In this document: positions 58,412 through 64,000 of the stretch, in pieces | How positions within the stretch are numbered: the first letter of the stretch is position 1 | Layout of the letters: each line of letters begins with the position of its first letter | Assembly: GCA_030652215.1 (NCBI GenBank) | Contig: JAUSBC010000017.1 | Location: 1 to 64,000 of the forward strand | Length of the DNA: 64,000 nt | Direction of reading: 5' to 3' | From: Sideroxyarcus sp. | GTDB lineage: Bacteria; Pseudomonadota; Gammaproteobacteria; Burkholderiales; Gallionellaceae | Notes under the pieces: model-generated | What the model saw: only the letters and a program-made list of their open reading frames with translations | What the model was told of the DNA's origin: nothing | Database searches by the model: none | Translations under genes and position numbers: made by a program

Positions 58412-61400
58412 TCAATAAGCCTCGCGCATATAGATAAACTGGTTCGCCCCCTTGTAAACGCCGAAGGTCACGAGCCCGGCAACGCCCGGATTCACAGCCT
58501 CCCCATTGCTGCCCGTCAGCAAATAGCTCGGCGCGTCCGCGCCGCCCAGAAGAATATCGGCACTGCCGGCAATCCCCGGCCTGTTCACGGTAAACGATCT
58601 CAGCCCGGCCGCGACCGCAACCGACCCGATATTTGTCACGACGACATTGCCGACCAGCAACGGCCCCTTTCTGATGGTTACCAGCATGGTTGCAGGATTG
58701 AACGAGGTCACATTATCGGTGGAACTGGTCAGCCAACTCGTTCCATCCCAGTACTGCACCGTTGCAGTCAACGGTAGCGGCAATTGCTCCGAACCATAAG
58801 CACTAGAGACTTTCATGCGACCGACCCGCACCTGCACCCCGCCTTCGACCGAAGTCGCCGGGGCACTCGCCCGTCGCGAGGTCACGCCGTCGCCGCCTGC
58901 TGACTCAGTCGCACGCAGGTAAATATCGGTCGGTGCTGTCGCCACCGTATCCAAGGTGTAGAGCGGCCGGTCAATTGCGGTAGTTGCTACACCCGCCCCG
59001 AAAGTTGCGGCGGTGATGGCGGTATTGGCCAGTGCACCGTTCGGATTCTGGTCTGCTACGCTGCCCGGCGCATCCCATGCACCCAGCGTCACGGCATGAG
59101 CATAATTGCTGTAGTAATTCAGCGTCGTGCCGCCCGCCAGGTTCCTGGCCATGACTTGGGTGGTGAAATTCTGGCCGGAATAAACGAAACCGGTCGATGC
59201 CGCTGGCGGGCAGATCGAACCGCTTGGGCATGGGCATATCTGTCCTGCCGGGCAGAGCATGGGCACACCGGCCACGGTGCCGATTGCGGTATCGAAATGA
59301 TCTGGGATGAAGCGCCCAAAGGCAAAGCCTGTCTTGTTGCCGACATAACATCCATAGCGACCATTGATGAGCACATCGGAAAGGTTGTTGGGCACAGTGC
59401 CGTTGGTGGTGTTCGCCGACAGCAGGCAGTCGCAGGTGTCGGTGGTGGCGCAATTCGGCAGTTGATTGATCTGATCTACGCTGGTGAAACCCGTGTCGCG
59501 GAAAGTGCCGGGATTGGCATAGAAGTAGCCCACTTCGGAATACGTGGCGTTACTGCCCTGCGCAGTGTTTGCCTGTATCGCTGAGTTATAGGTCACGGTG
59601 TTGACCGTAAAAGGAGTGAGCGCAAGCGCACCCACCGTACCGCCGCTGATCTGGGCCGATACATTGCTCGGCAATTGTGCAGTTAGCGCGCTGGGCACCA
59701 GCGTCAGCACGCCGATGTAGCCGGTGGGTGCCGTCGCTGCGCCAAGATTGAAGGAGGCCCCGGCCCGAATGGTGTTCGCATCGGACGGACTTGGCGGAGT
59801 CGCCAGCGTGTTAGTGGAATTCAAGACCACCGCAGAAGGTCGCACGGCGAACTTGTCATAGGAACAGGCGTACGTGTACGGCGCTGCCGATCCGATCCTG
59901 ATGCGCACTTGGGCGCTTGGTGCCACGGCAGCGCAGGTCATCGAGACCGTTCTGCGCCCTGCGGCAAGCGTAACGGACTGTGCCGTATTCAATGCCGTGC
60001 TGGTTGAAGAGCAGGCTGCGCTGGATGTATCGACAAGATCGACCGACACCGTGGTGTTCTTGGTGGTATCGACCGTGGTGGCGGGCGTGCCCACCGCCAC
60101 GACATCCAGATTGAAAGCCGTTCCGGCCAGCTTGGTGTAGAGATGCGTTTGCGGATTGGCGCCGACTTCGACAGCGTCGAACGAGCAGTCGGTCGCGCCG
60201 ACGCTCAGGGTGCACGTTTCCGTCGCACCATTGAAGCAGCGAGTGGCTCCCGCAGGATTGGGCGACACACTGGTCGTGCCCAGTGTCAGGGTGGGCGCGC
60301 TGATAGCGGAGTTATTCAATGTCGCCGTCGCCACACCGCCGTTTATCGTCAAGATGTCACTGGGGGTCCAGCCGTTGGGCGAAAGATGAACCGTCACCGT
60401 CCCCGGATACAGGCTGGAACAACTCGCGTTCATGCAGGCCTTCACCGTTACAGTCTTGGGAGCGCAAGTGGATGCCGTGCCGTCATGTTCGATCTGGATA
60501 TGATCGAAAGTGCTTGCCCCGCACAGCCTGCCCAGATTCATGTCCGCCTGAACTTCGGCTGCGGTCAGCTCATAGTCGTAGATTTTGGCCTCGTCTATCA
60601 TGCCGTGGAAATTCCGCGCGGGGAGCAAGCCGCAACCAGAACCGGTAGCGATATCCCCGCCGATATAGAACGGACAGGCATTGGTCGCCAGGGTACCCGT
60701 CCAGTTGTTTGTGTTCACATCCTCCACCCCGTTGATATAGATGCGCTGCCTTCTGTTTCCGGGTGTCGAATCGAAGGTAATGGCGATGTGCGTCCATTGA
60801 TTCGTTGGAATTATCGCGGCGGAAGTCAGGGTGGAGGAGTTCCACCACCAGTACAGCCGCCCTTGTTGATTTAGGTGAAACTCGTAATTGACGTCGTTGG
60901 ACAGGATCGAATATAGATCGCTGCCTCCAGTGGGATAGGCGGTCGGATAAATCCAGGCTGATGCCGATAGCCGGTTGGTAAACTGGAAATACGGACTGCT
61001 CGCCGATTCCACTACGGCTCTGCCGTCGAAACTGCCCGCATTGCAGAATCCGCCAACGACCGAAGGATGCTCGGATGCGATGGTCGGGCTGGGCGCGACC
61101 GTATTGGTGGTGGTGGGCGTGGTAGTCGTGCGGCGCCGTCCGTTCAACCCATTGCCGCCGCTGTCGATCACCTCCCCGGTCGCCCCCGTCCACGATCCTG
61201 CGGCCTCGTCCATGCTGTAGCGCGTAATGGCGCTCGGCAGAATCAGGATGTCGGCGCTGGCCGGGGTTGCACCCGGCGAGGTGACGGTATTGGTATATGT
61301 GCCCTGCGCTGTCGGCTGAACCACCAGCGTTAACTGCGCGCTACCGCCCGAGGGCAGATAGGGAATGGTCCAGGTGAGGGTCTGGCCGACCACGTTCACG

Positions 61401-63460
61401 GTCCCCAGCGTGGCCGCATTGGTGGTGTAGGTCATGGTGGCCGGAATCACATCCGTCAGCACCACATTGTTCAATGCGCCGGGCGTGGAATTGGTGGCCG
61501 TAAGTTCGTACGTTACATAGCTGTCGACAGCCGCAGCAGAAGTCCCGGCAGATTTGCCGAGGGTCACTACAGGCGGCAGCACCGCGCCCACCGCATAACT
61601 GCCAAAGATAGTCTGTCCGGGGTAAGTGGCCGTTGTGCCGCTCGCCGAACCGGCCAAGGCAGACCAAGTTGTCGCGCCGCGCATTCCAACCTGGAAAGTG
61701 GAAACCGTTGCGCCGACATCCACATCACCCGCAACAAAGTTGAAAGTGGCGGTGTAACTCCCCCCGCTTGGCAAAGTGGACATCGTGTCGCCGACGGCGC
61801 CCAGCGTCCAATAGCGGTTGACATCCTGCGCCGGGTTGATTCCCGAGGTGGATATTTGGGGGTGCTCGCCATTGGCGGCGCTGCCGGTAAGCGTTCCTCC
61901 CGCGATGCCCGCAAAGTGGGGGACGGTGACGGAGATCGGCGCATAAACCATGGCACTGCCGACAGGATATACACAGGTCACGCTCCAAGCAGGATACGTC
62001 AAACGCAGGTTGCCGTTCACATAGCTGGCGGCACTGCCGCCGGATACCGCACCGGGACAATTCGCGCTGGCGATGAGACTGAATACGCCGGTGGCGATAT
62101 CGCCGCTGGTCAGGGTCAACGTTCCCGGCACGGTCACATTGCGGCTCAACGTCAGGCCGCTGGCATTATTCATGGTCAGATTGCCGAGGCCGGTGTCGGT
62201 GATGCCTCCAATGCTTTGCGCTGTTGTTCCATTTATCAGCCAGGATGTGTTGGGCAGGCTGATTGCCCCGTTATTGGTCAGGTTGCCTCGCAGATTGAGC
62301 GTGGAATAGTTGGCACTCGACACCGTGCTGCCCGCATTCACAGTGAGATTGGTGACCGAGCTCAGGGTGCCGTAGAAAGTTGCCGCCTGCGTCCCGGCAC
62401 GCTCGAAAATCAGATTGTTGACCGTGAGGGCAGCGGAATTATTCGTCAGGTCACCACCGACATTGAAGTCGGTTCTGACCGTGAAGGTAGCGCCAATGGT
62501 CGTGTTGCCCGCAACGGTCAGGTTGTCGACGGTGAACGATGTGCCGTTGACCGTCAGATTGCCGCCCACAGTCAGATCAAAACTGCCGTTGATTCCGTTG
62601 TCCGCCACCGTGCCGGAATTGGTCACATTTCCGCTGATGCTCAGGCTCCGCGCGACAGACCCGGTTTGCTGCAAAGTACCCGAGTTGACGGTAAGCGATA
62701 CTGCACTGGCGCTGGTATCCAGCGACACCACCTGATTGTTGATCGTGACGCTGTCAATGGCAGTAGGCGGGCCGTCACCAGGTCCGGCACCGCAATTCCA
62801 GGTGTTGGCATTGCTCCAATTGCCCGTGACTACCGATACACATGACCGAGGTGCTGGTGTGTAATTGACCACAATCTGGATATGATCCACGCTGATCGTA
62901 TGTGCGTTGCCGCTGGAACTTGCCTTGGTGGCGGCAAATGCCGCCCCAAAATTGGTGTTATTAATATCGGCGGCAGTCCAGGTGGTCCCCCACAATAAAT
63001 CTGACGCGCTACCATGCGCCTCAACCACATCGGACGTTGTATAGGTCGTGCTCGTAGAGTGATCAGTCGTGCCAATCACGCCCGCTTTGACCAGCCGCAT
63101 GGCGGCATCAACACTGCCGCCACCGTCGGTTCTGGAAGATCTCCGCTCGACATTGACGGTAATGCCATCAATTGTCGCTCCCGCAGGTATGGCAAAACCA
63201 TAACCTGTGCATCGCAAGAATCGTGTAGTTGAACCGTCAACCGAAGCCGACGCCCTGTTGTTATCGCTGGAAACTGCCTGTGTGGAATTGCTCCAATCCA
63301 CCGAACCTATGCCAACCACACTTGCACAGGTGGCAGGACTGGCGGTTGCTGTAGCCGCCATGGCACTCCAGCCGTTCAGCAAGGAAAGCGCAACGACACA
63401 CAGCGCAGGCAAGAGCAACTTGATCAGGCGGTAGTTCCGGCAAAGCAGTATGTTATTCAT
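58412..63460 (-). CDS. mshQ: MshQ-like large surface protein with LamG-like and DUF11-like domains
   Basis: Signal peptide MNNILLCRNYRLIKLLLPALCVVALSLLNGWSAMA; DUF11-like VDSYVTYELTATNSTPGALNNVVLTDVIPATMTYTT; LamG-like FDGRAVVESASSPYFQFTNRLSASAWIYPT...NGVEDVNTNNWTG; C-terminal DUF6701/MshQ-type region. ORF-track start at 63748 is overlong. Confidence 0.85.
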   Translation of the reverse strand: MNNILLCRNYRLIKLLLPALCVVALSLLNGWSAMAATATASPATCASVVGIGSVDWSNSTQAVSSDNNRASASVDGSTTRFLRCTGYGFAIPAGATIDGITVNVERRSSRTDGGGSVDAAMRLVKAGVIGTTDHSTSTTYTTSDVVEAHGSASDLLWGTTWTAADINNTNFGAAFAATKASSSGNAHTISVDHIQIVVNYTPAPRSCVSVVTGNWSNANTWNCGAGPGDGPPTAIDSVTINNQVVSLDTSASAVSLTVNSGTLQQTGSVARSLSISGNVTNSGTVADNGINGSFDLTVGGNLTVNGTSFTVDNLTVAGNTTIGATFTVRTDFNVGGDLTNNSAALTVNNLIFERAGTQAATFYGTLSSVTNLTVNAGSTVSSANYSTLNLRGNLTNNGAISLPNTSWLINGTTAQSIGGITDTGLGNLTMNNASGLTLSRNVTVPGTLTLTSGDIATGVFSLIASANCPGAVSGGSAASYVNGNLRLTYPAWSVTCVYPVGSAMVYAPISVTVPHFAGIAGGTLTGSAANGEHPQISTSGINPAQDVNRYWTLGAVGDTMSTLPSGGSYTATFNFVAGDVDVGATVSTFQVGMRGATTWSALAGSASGTTATYPGQTIFGSYAVGAVLPPVVTLGKSAGTSAAAVDSYVTYELTATNSTPGALNNVVLTDVIPATMTYTTNAATLGTVNVVGQTLTWTIPYLPSGGSAQLTLVVQPTAQGTYTNTVTSPGATPASADILILPSAITRYSMDEAAGSWTGATGEVIDSGGNGLNGRRRTTTTPTTTNTVAPSPTIASEHPSVVGGFCNAGSFDGRAVVESASSPYFQFTNRLSASAWIYPTAYPTGGSDLYSILSNDVNYEFHLNQQGRLYWWWNSSTLTSAAIIPTNQWTHIAITFDSTPGNRRQRIYINGVEDVNTNNWTGTLATNACPFYIGGDIATGSGCGLLPARNFHGMIDEAKIYDYELTAAEVQADMNLGRLCGASTFDHIQIEHDGTASTCAPKTVTVKACMNASCSSLYPGTVTVHLSPNGWTPSDILTINGGVATATLNNSAISAPTLTLGTTSVSPNPAGATRCFNGATETCTLSVGATDCSFDAVEVGANPQTHLYTKLAGTAFNLDVVAVGTPATTVDTTKNTTVSVDLVDTSSAACSSTSTALNTAQSVTLAAGRRTVSMTCAAVAPSAQVRIRIGSAAPYTYACSYDKFAVRPSAVVLNSTNTLATPPSPSDANTIRAGASFNLGAATAPTGYIGVLTLVPSALTAQLPSNVSAQISGGTVGALALTPFTVNTVTYNSAIQANTAQGSNATYSEVGYFYANPGTFRDTGFTSVDQINQLPNCATTDTCDCLLSANTTNGTVPNNLSDVLINGRYGCYVGNKTGFAFGRFIPDHFDTAIGTVAGVPMLCPAGQICPCPSGSICPPAASTGFVYSGQNFTTQVMARNLAGGTTLNYYSNYAHAVTLGAWDAPGSVADQNPNGALANTAITAATFGAGVATTAIDRPLYTLDTVATAPTDIYLRATESAGGDGVTSRRASAPATSVEGGVQVRVGRMKVSSAYGSEQLPLPLTATVQYWDGTSWLTSSTDNVTSFNPATMLVTIRKGPLLVGNVVVTNIGSVAVAAGLRSFTVNRPGIAGSADILLGGADAPSYLLTGSNGEAVNPGVAGLVTFGVYKGANQFIYMREAY

Positions 63461-63492
63461 GATGCATCTCCAACGTATGCCAGCTCGATTAT

Positions 63493-63915
63493 TCACTGTG
63501 CGATGCTGACCTGTATCCGTCGCTCGACATAGCCCGGCGAACCGGGCGTTCCACCTTGTGATGCAGTCGAAGTCAGGTCGTAGACGGTCACTATGCCGCC
63601 GGTTGCGGTCACTTCGCTTGCCACGGTTGGCACGCAAGTCACCGTCACCGTGAATCCGTTCAGCGTTGTCCCGGCAAACGTTGCTGGCGGCAACACACCT
63701 GCGCACGCACCTGCCCCGCCGCCGCGCAGCACCTGATAAGCCCCCCACTCCACACCCGTCCGCGCCGCTTGATATGCCCGCGTACCAATAACGTCCATGG
63801 CTGAACTCATGTGCTGATTGGTCGAAAAAGTCACCATCGCCGCGCCGAGAAACGCCAGCACCACCAACAGGAAGATGGCAGAAATAATGCTGAATCCTTT
63901 TTGCAGTGTCTTCAT
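63493..63915 (-). CDS. mshP: MSHA minor pseudopilin MshP-like
   Basis: MKTLQKGFSIISAIFLLVVLAFLGAAMVTFST; ends ERRIQVSIAQ. Confidence 0.85.
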   Translation of the reverse strand: MKTLQKGFSIISAIFLLVVLAFLGAAMVTFSTNQHMSSAMDVIGTRAYQAARTGVEWGAYQVLRGGGAGACAGVLPPATFAGTTLNGFTVTVTCVPTVASEVTATGGIVTVYDLTSTASQGGTPGSPGYVERRIQVSIAQ

Positions 63916-64000
63916 GGCACGTTGTTTACATGAGTTGCAGAGTACAGGGTAACGTCTTCGCCGTGATCGCTTATGGTCAGGTGCATGGTCACCAGTCCGG
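63912..64000 (-). CDS. mshO: MSHA minor pseudopilin MshO-like, C-terminal fragment at window edge
   Basis: Minus strand reads ..GLVTMHLTISDHGEDVTLYSATHVNNVP stop, ATGA overlap with mshP start. Confidence 0.65.
   Translation of the reverse strand, partial: GLVTMHLTISDHGEDVTLYSATHVNNVP

Overview
The window looks like a chromosomal segment of a GC-rich betaproteobacterium (lineage inferred from gene content; a Gallionellaceae/Nitrosomonadales-like host is plausible but not proven). Almost all genes are on the minus strand. Left to right: (1) a hydrogenase-4/formate-hydrogenlyase-like membrane arm (HyfF partial, HyfE, HyfC, HyfB); (2) an unusual secreted/envelope locus at ~4.6-11.4 kb (transglutaminase-like protein, 55-aa lipoprotein absent from the ORF track, LPP20-like lipoprotein, FecR-domain protein, second LPP20-like protein, CsgG/FlgT-like protein, small beta-barrel); (3) a CBS-CBS-6xPAS-GGDEF-EAL protein preceded by a structured intergenic element, then dnaE; (4) a PIN/RHH toxin-antitoxin pair, AI-2E-family transporter, diheme cytochrome c, tRNA-Ser(CGA), MltF-like lytic transglycosylase, and a LytS/LytTR pair; (5) a Lol-like ABC exporter cluster with its own LolA-like carrier, beta-barrel and DUF2141 protein; (6) a ParE/RHH pair, AcpH, serS, rarA, a KilA-N protein, lolA, ftsK; (7) a LuxR-type regulator with a hybrid kinase, SCO and TauE-like proteins; (8) a biotin operon bioBFHCD and comF; (9) a MSHA-type pilus cluster (MshO-P-Q-I-PilN-J-K-L-M-N) running off the right edge. 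Several short repeat families (GTAG-bounded REP-like doublets and a ~127-bp MITE-like element) sit mostly inside operons. My best candidate for an undescribed system is the 4.6-11.4 kb envelope locus: two neighbours share a gap-free coiled segment and two lipoproteins share a tail. The second is the Lol-like exporter cluster. No CRISPR array, prophage or integrative element was seen. All family calls are from reading the sequences; no database searches were run.
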